8,172 nucleotides of DNA from Rhodospirillales bacterium. GTDB taxonomy: Bacteria; Pseudomonadota; Alphaproteobacteria; UBA9219. Below are positions 1-5,994 of the stretch, piece after piece. Every line of letters starts with the position of its first letter. Position 1 is the first letter of the stretch. The notes under the pieces were generated by a model. The model ran no database searches, was not told the DNA's origin, and saw nothing but the letters and a program-made list of their open reading frames with translations. A program made the position numbers and the translations under genes. The stretch lies in NCBI GenBank assembly GCA_015654915.1, contig JAATFY010000102.1, positions 1-8,172 of the forward strand. Reading direction: 5' to 3'.

Positions 1-1
1 C

Positions 2-844
2 CTCGCCGGTATGGCGCCGCAAAACACGATGGACGGCGTGCGATTGCTGCGGCCGCTTTTGAATATTCCCAAGGAACGTTTGGTCGCGACATGCAAGGCG
101 GCGCAACTGTCCTTTGTGACCGACCCCAGCAATCCGGCGGACAAATACGCGCGCGGGCGTTTGCGCCGCGTTCTGCCATTGCTTGCGGACGAAGGCTTGA
201 CTGTGAAACGTCTTCTCGACCTCGGCGCGCGCGCAAGCGATGCCAAGGACGCGCTCGATCACGCCACGAAAATGCTGCTGCGCGTTGCGACCAAGCAGGA
301 TGATGTCGGCACCATCCGCATGGATCTCGAGCAACTGCGCTCGGCACCGCGGGCGATTGCCCTACGCGCTCTGGCAACCTGCCTGCAAAGCATTCATGCC
401 GAAGACTACGCGCCCGAACATGCCGCGCTTGTCCGTCTCCACGAGCAGCTTTGCATTGAGGATGAGATGCCGCCGCGCACGCTGAACGGTTGCCTGATCG
501 TCAAAGGCGAACTTCACGCGACTTTCATGCGCGAATATTCCGCGATCACGGATGCGCAGACGATCCGTGCCGGTGAAAGCGCGGTATGGGACGGAAGGTG
601 GCATGTGACGCTCGGGAAAAACACGGCAGCCTCGTACGTCATCCGTCCGCTCGGCAATCCGCCGCACGATGTCATCGACCGCCTTGCGCCTAATCTGCGG
701 CATGACATTCCCCAAGGCCGCGCGCGGGCCAGCCTGCCCGCCTTGTGGGATGAAAATAATCCGGCCCTGATCCCGTCTTTTGCATCTTCCGCACCGGAAA
801 CCGGCAGCCATGCGCGGCTTCTGACCCCGTGGCCGCCGCGGTAA
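2..844 (+). CDS. tilS: tRNA(Ile)-lysidine synthase TilS, 3' part
   Basis: This is the C-terminal part of TilS, which uses ATP to attach lysine to C34 of the CAU-anticodon tRNA(Ile), so that it reads AUA codons and is charged with isoleucine. The frame is open from the left edge (first full codon at base 2, reading L-A-G-M), so the N-terminal PP-loop ATPase part lies outside the window and the ATG at 11 is internal. Diagnostic stretches are LLRPLLNIPKERL followed by the V-T-D-P-S-N and A-R-G-R-L-R-R segments, which are typical of the region after the PP-loop domain. Near the end, T-L-N-G-C and W-D-G-R-W-H-V match the C-terminal segment of alphaproteobacterial TilS. About 280 residues are visible. 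The stop at 842-844 is followed by a hairpin-rich gap. TilS is often next to ftsH; here mreC follows instead, so this junction may be lineage-specific. Identification is firm; the missing 5' end is an effect of the window edge. Confidence 0.92.
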   Translation, partial: LAGMAPQNTMDGVRLLRPLLNIPKERLVATCKAAQLSFVTDPSNPADKYARGRLRRVLPLLADEGLTVKRLLDLGARASDAKDALDHATKMLLRVATKQDDVGTIRMDLEQLRSAPRAIALRALATCLQSIHAEDYAPEHAALVRLHEQLCIEDEMPPRTLNGCLIVKGELHATFMREYSAITDAQTIRAGESAVWDGRWHVTLGKNTAASYVIRPLGNPPHDVIDRLAPNLRHDIPQGRARASLPALWDENNPALIPSFASSAPETGSHARLLTPWPPR

Positions 845-855
845 AACAAATAATT

Positions 856-928
856 CCCTCTCCCCTTGCGGGAGAGGAAGCGAAAACTTGGACTTACGCA
901 GTAAGTCCTTAGTTTTCGCAGGTGAGGG
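856..928. repeat. Intergenic palindromic element, part 1 (two hairpins)
   Basis: Just after the tilS stop, 857-864 (CCTCTCCC) pairs with 870-877 (GGGAGAGG) around a 5-base loop. A longer hairpin follows: 880-888 pairs with 911-919 (GCGAAAACT/AGTTTTCGC) and 890-897 pairs with 901-908 (GGACTTAC/GTAAGTCC), with a GCA loop and a small internal bulge. CCCTC at 856-860 can also pair with GAGGG at 924-928, closing both into one structure. The CCCTCTCCC...GTGAGGGG frame resembles repeat elements common between genes in proteobacteria. It may also help end tilS transcription, since a T5 run lies at 936-940, but it is not a classic intrinsic terminator. Confidence 0.7.
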
Positions 929-945
929 GTCAAGGTTTTTGTACC

Positions 946-1043
946 CCTCCCCGAATTTGCTACGCAAATTCGACCGGGCTGGCATGACCAGCCCCTAAGC
1001 CCAACTTATCTTGCTGCATTCGCAGCAAGCCCGCAGGGGGAGG
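946..1043. repeat. Intergenic palindromic element, part 2 (three hairpins in a closing stem)
   Basis: Three consecutive stem-loops are visible: 952-960 with 964-972 (CGAATTTGC/GCAAATTCG, perfect 9 bp), 976-982 with 988-994 (GGGCTGG/CCAGCCC, 7 bp) and 1010-1017 with 1022-1029 (CTTGCTGC/GCAGCAAG, 8 bp). CCTCCCC at 946-952 can pair with GGGGAGG at 1037-1043, so the whole folds as a cloverleaf-like unit, although C952 can be used in only one of the two stems. Together with the preceding element it fills most of the tilS-mreC gap. It is best explained as a mobile or dispersed palindromic repeat; a structured RNA is a less likely alternative. It is not a tRNA. Confidence 0.65.
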
Positions 1044-1070
1044 ATAAACAGTTTTCAACAGGATTACCGG

Positions 1071-1099
1071 TTGGCTTTGGGCTGATCCTCGGTTATTGT
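1071..1099 (+). promoter_or_regulatory. Possible sigma70-type promoter for mreCD-mrdA
   Basis: TTGGCT at 1071-1076 and TATTGT at 1094-1099 are separated by exactly 17 bases, and each matches four of six positions of the housekeeping consensus. The pair sits about 35 bases before the mreC ATG and just after the palindromic element. No strong Shine-Dalgarno sequence is visible in the short leader. This is a pattern match only. Confidence 0.35.
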
Positions 1100-1132
1100 C
1101 GCGGTGACTTTATTTCCGGTTCGCGAGACTTC

Positions 1133-2029
1133 ATGCCGGTTCGGCCACGCTCCTCAGGTTGGGTTTTCGTCAACGCCATATCATGGCGGATGTTGACGCA
1201 CCGTTTTTCCTTCATCCTTTTCATCATGCTGGCCTGCGGCCTGCTGATTTTCGGGCGCGTCCAGCCGATGCTGGTCGAAGGCGCGCGCGCCCATGTCATC
1301 GACAGCCTCGCGCCCATCCTCGACGCCATCGCAAGGCCAGTGACGGTGACCGAAAACACCATCGCCAATTTCAAGAGCTACCTGTCGCTGCGCGCGGAAA
1401 ACGAAAAACTGGTCGCCGGCAACATGCAGATGAAGCAGTGGCAGAACGCCGTGGTGGCGCTGCAGAATGAAAACCGCGAATTGCACACGTTGCTGAATTT
1501 CAAAACCGAGCCCGGCCTCGCCTACATCTCCGCCCGCGTCGTCGCCGATACCGGCGGCCCGTTCGTACGCAGCCTGATCGTGACGGCCGGCAAAGTGGAC
1601 GGCGTGCGCGAAGGCATGGCGGCGATGACGGGCGACGGGCTGATCGGCCGCGTCGTCGAGGTCGGCGACTGGTCGTCGCGCGTGCTCCTGATCACCGATC
1701 TCAACTCGCGCATTCCGGTGACGGTCGCGGGCTCCGGCGACCGCGCCATTCTGGCCGGCGATAATTCGGCGCAACCGAAGCTTCTATACCTGCCGCAGGA
1801 CGCCGTGCTGACACCGGCGGCGCGGGTGACGACCTCGGGCCACGGCGGTATTTTTCCGCCTGATCTTCCTATCGGTGCGGTAACGGATAATGGCCATGGT
1901 TCCTATGGAATCGTGCCCTTGGCGGATCTGGGGCGCATCAATTATGTGCGGCTGGTCGATTTCAATCTGAAGGGCGGCGCCTTCAATCCGCTGGCGGCGA
2001 AAATCCAGGCCGAAGCCAAGAAACGCTGA
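1133..2029 (+). CDS. mreC: Rod shape-determining protein MreC
   Basis: MreC is a bitopic inner-membrane protein whose periplasmic part organises the elongation (Rod) machinery and activates PBP2. The 298-residue product has the expected order: a short cytoplasmic N-terminus, a membrane segment at about 25-41, a coiled coil at about 82-121 (repeated L-R-A-E-N-E-K-L and L-Q-N-E-N-R-E-L heptads), then the paired beta domains from about 130. The conserved MreC motif G-G-I-F-P-P-D-L-P-I-G lies at 238-248. Length is normal for the family. The ATG at 1133 is the only upstream start in frame. An ATG at residue 20 (1190) would give an equally plausible protein, and neither has a strong ribosome-binding site. 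The stop TGA shares its last base with the mreD ATG, so the two are translationally coupled. mreB, usually just upstream, is absent; tilS occupies that side. Confidence 0.95.
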   Translation: MPVRPRSSGWVFVNAISWRMLTHRFSFILFIMLACGLLIFGRVQPMLVEGARAHVIDSLAPILDAIARPVTVTENTIANFKSYLSLRAENEKLVAGNMQMKQWQNAVVALQNENRELHTLLNFKTEPGLAYISARVVADTGGPFVRSLIVTAGKVDGVREGMAAMTGDGLIGRVVEVGDWSSRVLLITDLNSRIPVTVAGSGDRAILAGDNSAQPKLLYLPQDAVLTPAARVTTSGHGGIFPPDLPIGAVTDNGHGSYGIVPLADLGRINYVRLVDFNLKGGAFNPLAAKIQAEAKKR

Positions 2030-2544
2030 TGCTGGATGTCGTCTGGCAACGCCTCGACAGCGGCGCGCGGCGGTCTTTGCCGTTTGTCACGACGCTTGTG
2101 TTCACGCTGCTCGGCGTCGTGGCGTGGCCCCTGCCCCATTTCGGCCCCGTGGCGCCGCCGCTTGGCCTTATCGCGCTTTACTACTGGACCATTCACCGGC
2201 CCGATTTGTTCCGGCCCGGTATGGCTTTCACCATCGGCCTTCTTAGCGACATCATCAATTTTCTTCCGCCCGGCCTTTCGGCGCTGCTGTTCGTGGCCGC
2301 GCATCAGCTGGTTTTGCGCCAGCGCCGTTTCTTCGCCGGACATTCGTTCCTGATGACGTGGTTCGGTTTCGTTCTCATGATGTCGCTTGTCATGACGCTG
2401 GAATGGCTGCTGCTCTGCCTGATCCGTTGGCAAGGTCTGCCGTTCTTTCCGGTTTTTATGCAAGCGCTGCTTGCCATGGTTTTTTTCCCGCTGCCCTGCT
2501 GGCTCCTGATCCGGCTGCAGCGGATGGCTTTTTCGCAGGGATAA
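2029..2544 (+). CDS. mreD: Rod shape-determining protein MreD
   Basis: MreD is a small integral membrane partner of MreC in the elongation complex, thought to modulate how MreC activates PBP2. The 171-residue product is strongly hydrophobic, with membrane segments near 17-35, 41-55, 66-95, 107-131 and 138-163. The signature after the second segment, Y-W-T-I-H-R-P-D-L-F-R-P-G (52-64), followed by a G-L-L-S-D-I-I-N stretch, is characteristic of MreD. Its ATG overlaps the mreC stop by one base and mrdA starts three bases after its stop, so it sits in the middle of a single operon. No separate promoter is expected. Confidence 0.93.
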   Translation: MLDVVWQRLDSGARRSLPFVTTLVFTLLGVVAWPLPHFGPVAPPLGLIALYYWTIHRPDLFRPGMAFTIGLLSDIINFLPPGLSALLFVAAHQLVLRQRRFFAGHSFLMTWFGFVLMMSLVMTLEWLLLCLIRWQGLPFFPVFMQALLAMVFFPLPCWLLIRLQRMAFSQG

Positions 2545-2547
2545 AAA

Positions 2548-4386
2548 ATGGCCGGCGACAGCGAACGTTCACGCCTTTTCAGCCGCCGCGCCGTCCTGAT
2601 CGGCGGATTGCAGGCCGGATTGTTTTCCGTTCTGGCCGGTCGGCTTTATTATCTCGAGATCATCGAAGGCGAGAAATACCGCACGCTGGCCGAGGAAAAC
2701 CGCATCAATCTGCGCCTGATAGCGCCCCGGCGCGGCCAGATTCTCGACCGCAACGGCACGCCGCTCGCCGTCAACCAGCAGAATTACCGCGTCGTGCTGC
2801 TGCCCGAGCAGGTGGAAGACGTGGACGCCATACTGAACGGCCTCGGCGCCATGGTTGAGTTGACGGATGCCGACCGTAAACGCATTACGCGTGATCTTAA
2901 AAATATCGGCAACTTCAACGCCGTGCTGGTCAAGGACAACCTGACCTGGGAACAGGTGGCGCAAATCTCGCTGCGCACGCTGGAATTGCCCGGGACCGAC
3001 ATCGATACCGGTGAGGTGCGGTCCTATCCCTACGGCGAAACGACCTCGCACCTGCTCGGCTATGTCGGCACCGCGTCGGAAAGCGAACTGGACGAGGAAG
3101 ACGACGACAGCTACAGCGTTCTGGCCATCTCGGGATTCCGCATCGGCAAAAGCGGCGTCGAACAGCAATACGACCTTCCGCTGCGCGGCGAAGCGGGCAA
3201 CGTGCAGATGGAAGTCAACGCGCACGGCCGCGTGGTGCGCGAGCTGGCGCGCAACGATCCGAAAGCGGGCCGCGACGCGACGCTCACCATCGATCTCGGC
3301 CTGCAGCAGTTCATGCAGCAGCGGCTGGTGCGGGAACAGGGCGCGGCGGCCGTCGTGCTCGATATCCATACGGGCGCCATACAGGCGCTGGCGTCGCAGC
3401 CGGGTTTCGATCCCAACCTGTTTACTTACGGCATCACACAGGAAGACTGGGACCGCCTGAACAAGGACGAACATTCGCCGATGCTGAACAAGGTCATCTC
3501 CGGCGTTTACGCCCCCGGATCGACCATCAAGCCGATTATATCGATGGCTGGCCTTGAAGCCGGAATCCTCGATCCCGAAGCGAAAACATTCTGCCCCGGC
3601 TATCTCGATCTCGGCAATTACCGTTTTCACTGCTGGAAACATGGCGGCCACGGCCATGTGAATTTGCGGCAGGCCGTCGCCGGTTCCTGCGACACCTATT
3701 TCTACGATCTCGGACGCCGCATCGGCATCGACCGCATACAGGCGATGGCGAAACGCTTCGGCTATGGGCAGAAACTGGGCGTCGATCTGCCGCATGAACG
3801 CGGCGGTTTCGTGCCGGGACGCGCGTGGAAATTCGCCACCCGCCGCCAGTCATGGCAGCAGGGCGAAACGCTTATTGCCGCCATCGGCCAAGGCTATATG
3901 CTGGCCTCGCCGCTACAACTTGCGGTGATGGCGGCGCGGATCGCCAACGGCGGCAAGGCGGTGGTGCCGCATGTCGTCCAGAAACTCGGCGCGACGGTAA
4001 CCGAACCATCCGACTGGCCGTCGCTCGGATTCGATACCCGCCATCTGCGCATCGTGCAGGACGCCATGTCGGCGGTGGTGAATGAGCCCATCGGTACCGC
4101 CTATGCCGCCCGCATCGAAAAAGACGGCTACGCCATGGCGGGCAAAACCGGCACCTCGCAAGTCCGGCACATCAGCACCGCCGAGCGCGAGGAAGGCGTG
4201 GCAACCAACGAATCGCTGCCGTGGAAAGAGCGCGATCACGCGCTGTTCGCCGGTTTCGCGCCGGTCGGCGATCCGCGTTTTGCGGTCGCGGTGGTGGTGG
4301 AACATGGCGGCAGCGGCGCGCATATGGCGGCGCCGATTGCGCGCGATCTTCTTTTGGAATGCCAGTTGAGGGCGGAGAAAAGTTAG
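2548..4386 (+). CDS. mrdA: Penicillin-binding protein 2 (peptidoglycan transpeptidase)
   Basis: PBP2 is the monofunctional class B transpeptidase that cross-links new peptidoglycan during elongation, working with RodA and MreC/MreD. At 612 residues it is close to the usual length. It has one N-terminal membrane anchor (about 15-37), then a dimerisation/pedestal region with R-G-Q-I-L-D-R-N-G (about 61-69), and a C-terminal transpeptidase domain. The active-site motifs are intact: S325-T-I-K328 (acylated serine and lysine), S380-C-D382 (second motif, SxD type) and K533-T-G-T-S. A strongly acidic patch (E-E-D-D-D near 181-187) lies in the pedestal region just before G-K-S-G-V-E. The start is supported by a CAGGGA ribosome-binding site at 2536-2541, six bases from the ATG. 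rodA, which often follows, is missing here; an inverted repeat and minus-strand genes come next. Beta-lactams would be expected to act on this enzyme. Confidence 0.96.
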   Translation: MAGDSERSRLFSRRAVLIGGLQAGLFSVLAGRLYYLEIIEGEKYRTLAEENRINLRLIAPRRGQILDRNGTPLAVNQQNYRVVLLPEQVEDVDAILNGLGAMVELTDADRKRITRDLKNIGNFNAVLVKDNLTWEQVAQISLRTLELPGTDIDTGEVRSYPYGETTSHLLGYVGTASESELDEEDDDSYSVLAISGFRIGKSGVEQQYDLPLRGEAGNVQMEVNAHGRVVRELARNDPKAGRDATLTIDLGLQQFMQQRLVREQGAAAVVLDIHTGAIQALASQPGFDPNLFTYGITQEDWDRLNKDEHSPMLNKVISGVYAPGSTIKPIISMAGLEAGILDPEAKTFCPGYLDLGNYRFHCWKHGGHGHVNLRQAVAGSCDTYFYDLGRRIGIDRIQAMAKRFGYGQKLGVDLPHERGGFVPGRAWKFATRRQSWQQGETLIAAIGQGYMLASPLQLAVMAARIANGGKAVVPHVVQKLGATVTEPSDWPSLGFDTRHLRIVQDAMSAVVNEPIGTAYAARIEKDGYAMAGKTGTSQVRHISTAEREEGVATNESLPWKERDHALFAGFAPVGDPRFAVAVVVEHGGSGAHMAAPIARDLLLECQLRAEKS

Positions 4387-4451
4387 TTGTTAGTCCTTAG
4401 TTGCTGGCAATGAGTGGATTTTTATCCGCTAATAACTAGCCACTAACAACT
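4385..4451. repeat. Inverted repeat between convergent genes; possible bidirectional terminator
   Basis: AGTTGTTAGT at 4385-4394 is the perfect reverse complement of ACTAACAACT at 4442-4451. Inside, TAGTT (4398-4402) pairs with AACTA (4434-4438), and AGTGGAT (4413-4419) pairs with ATCCGCT (4424-4430, one G-T pair) around a TTTT loop. The outer arm begins at the mrdA stop codon, and the other end lies four bases before the last codon of the minus-strand gene. A role in ending transcription from both sides is plausible. There is no trailing T-run outside the stem, so it could equally be a dispersed repeat. Confidence 0.6.
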
Positions 4452-4454
4452 GTC

Positions 4455-4883
4455 TTAATGCTGCATCTCGTCGATGCGCAGGTCGACGAGGAATTTGATG
4501 ACCTCGTCATAATCTTTTTGCGGCAGATTGGTGACGCTGTCCACGCCGAAACGGGCTTCCGTCATCATCTGCACGGTTTCCTCGGCGGCGCCCTGCTCGT
4601 TGGCGACCCACGCGAACAGCGCATAGATGGATTTCAGTTCGATATCCTTGAGGGGTTTCAGGCCGTAAGCCTGCATATGGTCGGTCACCTGACAGGTGGC
4701 GCGGGCGCGCTCGAAAGCGGCGAGCCGCGAGGTCTTCGGCCGCACCTTTACCGATTGGGGAGTAATATTGCGCGGCGCGAACATAAGCACATCGGCGGAT
4801 ATGGAGCCGCCCTGCATCTGCTTGCCGCTGCGCAGATAGACGACAGGCAGCCGTTCGCTGCGGAAGGATGTCTTTTTTCTCAT
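4455..4883 (-). CDS. Hypothetical protein, 142 aa; phage-like C-terminal helical module
   Basis: I do not recognise this gene. The start is set at the CAT of 4881-4883 because AAGGAT lies seven bases upstream on the minus strand; the open frame extends 29 codons further but has no such signal. The 142-residue product has no signal peptide or membrane segment. Residues 1-60 are basic (R-K-K, R-S-E-R, K-V-R-P-K), and residues 76-138 look alpha-helical. The segment R-F-G-V-D-S-V-T-N-L-P with D-Y-D-E-V-I-K-F-L (111-132) recalls the ending of several phage antirepressor-type (ORF6C-like) and phage recombination proteins; that link is a weak resemblance, not an assignment. It follows the 55-aa gene by 11 bases and overlaps it with its ribosome-binding site, so the two are a co-translated pair transcribed away from regulator 1. 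Coding is supported by the start signal and the compact operon layout. Confidence 0.72.
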   Translation of the reverse strand: MRKKTSFRSERLPVVYLRSGKQMQGGSISADVLMFAPRNITPQSVKVRPKTSRLAAFERARATCQVTDHMQAYGLKPLKDIELKSIYALFAWVANEQGAAEETVQMMTEARFGVDSVTNLPQKDYDEVIKFLVDLRIDEMQH

Positions 4884-4894
4884 ATCGGGAATCC

Positions 4895-5062
4895 TTAGGC
4901 TGCCAAACGTTGTTCGGCACCGTCCTGCATCAGGACCTGCCAGCGTTCTTCCAGCGAAGCGGTCATGCATGAGCGGACGCCTTCATAGCGTTCCAGATTT
5001 TCCAAAATGGCCTGCGCGACGACTTCACCATGGCGGGCCAGGAATTTTTCGAACTCAAGCAT
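4895..5062 (-). CDS. Hypothetical small protein, 55 aa
   Basis: I do not recognise this small gene. The ATG at 5060-5062 is preceded by CGGAG nine bases upstream, a good ribosome-binding site; a GTG at 5084-5086 in the same frame would add eight residues but lacks that support. The product is soluble, acidic and probably all helical (L-E-F-E-K-F-L-A-R-H-G, then Q-A-I-L-E-N-L-E-R-Y-E-G-V, then L-E-E-R-W-Q-V-L-M), with a single cysteine and no membrane segment. It is the first gene of a two-gene minus-strand unit with the 142-aa gene, with 11 bases between them, and it diverges from regulator 1 across a 249-bp region. A small protein partnered with a larger one, beside a regulator, could be a regulatory or complex-forming pair; nothing in the sequence decides its function. 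Confidence 0.65.
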   Translation of the reverse strand: MLEFEKFLARHGEVVAQAILENLERYEGVRSCMTASLEERWQVLMQDGAEQRLAA

Positions 5063-5311
5063 AGTACCAATCTCCGGTTGCACCACTTAAGAGCGGCGTG
5101 ACGAGTAGGAACTTACCTTTCGGACACCTTGAACGCAATACAAAAATCACACAATGTGAATAAAAAAGTCACATGAAAATATTTAACGGCGCTTGATTTT
5201 GTTACTTATGCCAAATAATGGGGTTTTATTACTGTTTTGAGGCACTTAAAAGAAGTTATGGTTAAAAAAAATCTGTTTATTTTTAACCATGGTTCATGCT
5301 ACGAGAACAAA
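5063..5311. promoter_or_regulatory. Divergent AT-rich regulatory region with operator-like repeats
   Basis: This gap separates the minus-strand pair from regulator 1 and is much richer in A and T than the flanks. It holds two groups of symmetric sequences. The first is TCACA (5147-5151), TGTGA (5155-5159) and TCACA (5169-5173), with ATGTGA/TCACAT forming a perfect 6-bp inverted repeat nine bases apart. The second is an 11-bp perfect inverted repeat, ATGGTTAAAAA (5258-5268) and TTTTTAACCAT (5280-5290), whose right arm overlaps the palindrome AACCATGGTT (5285-5294). A weak plus-strand promoter may be TTGATT (5193-5198) with AATAAT (5214-5219), but the 15-base spacing is short. Binding by the adjacent XRE regulator to one of these sites is a reasonable inference. 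Confidence 0.5.
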
Positions 5312-5992
5312 ATGATCACAGGACGCCAAATACGGGCCGCGCGCGGCCTTCTCGGATGGGATGCAACCGACCTGGCCGCCAAGGCCGGGCTGACCCGCGA
5401 AACCGTCAGCAAAATCGAAACCGACACCGTTCAGGCGCGCGAGGATACGCTCACGCGCATCCTGCATGTGTTCAACGAAAACGGCGTGGAATTTACCGAT
5501 AACTCCGGCGTACGCTTCCGTCCGGAAGACGTCGAAGTTCTCAATGGAAAAGAAGGCGTCGAAAAATTCTGGGATCGGGTTTTTGCCTCTGCCCAGATAT
5601 CCGGCGGGGTTATCCGGCAAAACGGGATTCCCGAAGGGCCGTTAGACGAATGCGCGCCCGATGCGGCAGCCATGCATCGGGAAAGAATGGCTCCGTTGGT
5701 GCAAAAACGGAAAGACATTTTTATGCGCGTCATCTTGCAAGAAGGAGATTACAACTTTTTGTGCACCGACTATGTGGATTACCGGTGGAGTTCGAGAGAA
5801 GCCCCCCCGCCGGTGCCGTATTATATTTTCGGAGATTCCGTTGCTATCTTTGCTTTTGAATCCGACCCCTCTCCAAAAATTATTTTAATTACCTCGCGCA
5901 TTGTTGCGTCGGCCTACAGCAAACAATTCGATCGTGCCTGGGATCTTGCAAAAATCCCCCTGAAACCCACCATAGCAGTGCGGCGGGGGTAA
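5312..5992 (+). CDS. XRE-family regulator with C-terminal sensor-like domain (regulator 1)
   Basis: The product is a predicted one-component transcriptional regulator of 226 residues. Residues 3-60 are an XRE/Cro-type helix-turn-helix (Q-I-R-A-A-R-G-L-L-G-W, then L-A-A-K-A-G-L-T-R-E-T-V-S-K-I-E), followed by a G-V-E-F-T...G-V-R-F segment common after such domains. Residues from about 75 onward form a second domain with Y154-V-D-Y-R-W-S160, a proline patch, Y-Y-I-F-G-D-S-V-A-I, and a final Y202...F206-D-R-A-W210 helix. That pattern recalls the C-terminal sensor domains of TrmB-like and related regulators, where ligand binding would control DNA binding; this is inferred from pattern alone. I chose the ATG at 5312 because it begins just before the helix-turn-helix, as in relatives. 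An in-frame ATG at 5258 would add 18 unusual residues and starts inside an inverted repeat. The stop is two bases before the reductase start, implying one transcript. Regulator 2 at 7653 is a clear paralog. Confidence 0.9.
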   Translation: MITGRQIRAARGLLGWDATDLAAKAGLTRETVSKIETDTVQAREDTLTRILHVFNENGVEFTDNSGVRFRPEDVEVLNGKEGVEKFWDRVFASAQISGGVIRQNGIPEGPLDECAPDAAAMHRERMAPLVQKRKDIFMRVILQEGDYNFLCTDYVDYRWSSREAPPPVPYYIFGDSVAIFAFESDPSPKIILITSRIVASAYSKQFDRAWDLAKIPLKPTIAVRRG

Positions 5993-5994
5993 AG

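Noticed and set aside
362..985. Minus-strand open frame of 207 codons across the tilS end and the repeat
   Set aside because: It is antisense to a firmly identified gene, runs through palindromic repeats and has an arginine-rich, featureless translation.
946..1043. Cloverleaf-like fold as a possible tRNA
   Set aside because: The arms do not have tRNA lengths, there is no T-loop or anticodon arrangement and no CCA-type end. A palindromic repeat fits better.
2569..3795. Long open frame of 408 codons on the minus strand
   Set aside because: It lies wholly inside mrdA, whose active-site motifs and length are intact. In GC-rich DNA the opposite strand of a real gene often stays open, and the translation has no recognisable domain.
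4455..5062. The 55/142-aa pair as a toxin-antitoxin system
   Set aside because: The small-then-larger layout fits, but neither protein shows a known toxin fold or antitoxin DNA-binding motif, so the name would be a guess.
5237..5311. Longer N-terminus for regulator 1 (TTG at 5237 or ATG at 5258)
   Set aside because: The added residues are not like the family, the region is AT-rich and contains operator-like repeats, and the helix-turn-helix starts directly after the ATG at 5312. The ATG at 5258 cannot be fully excluded.
5802..5808. Run of seven C bases in regulator 1 as a possible frameshift
   Set aside because: The frame continues into the expected Y-Y-I-F-G-D and F-D-R-A-W segments after the run, so it is intact.
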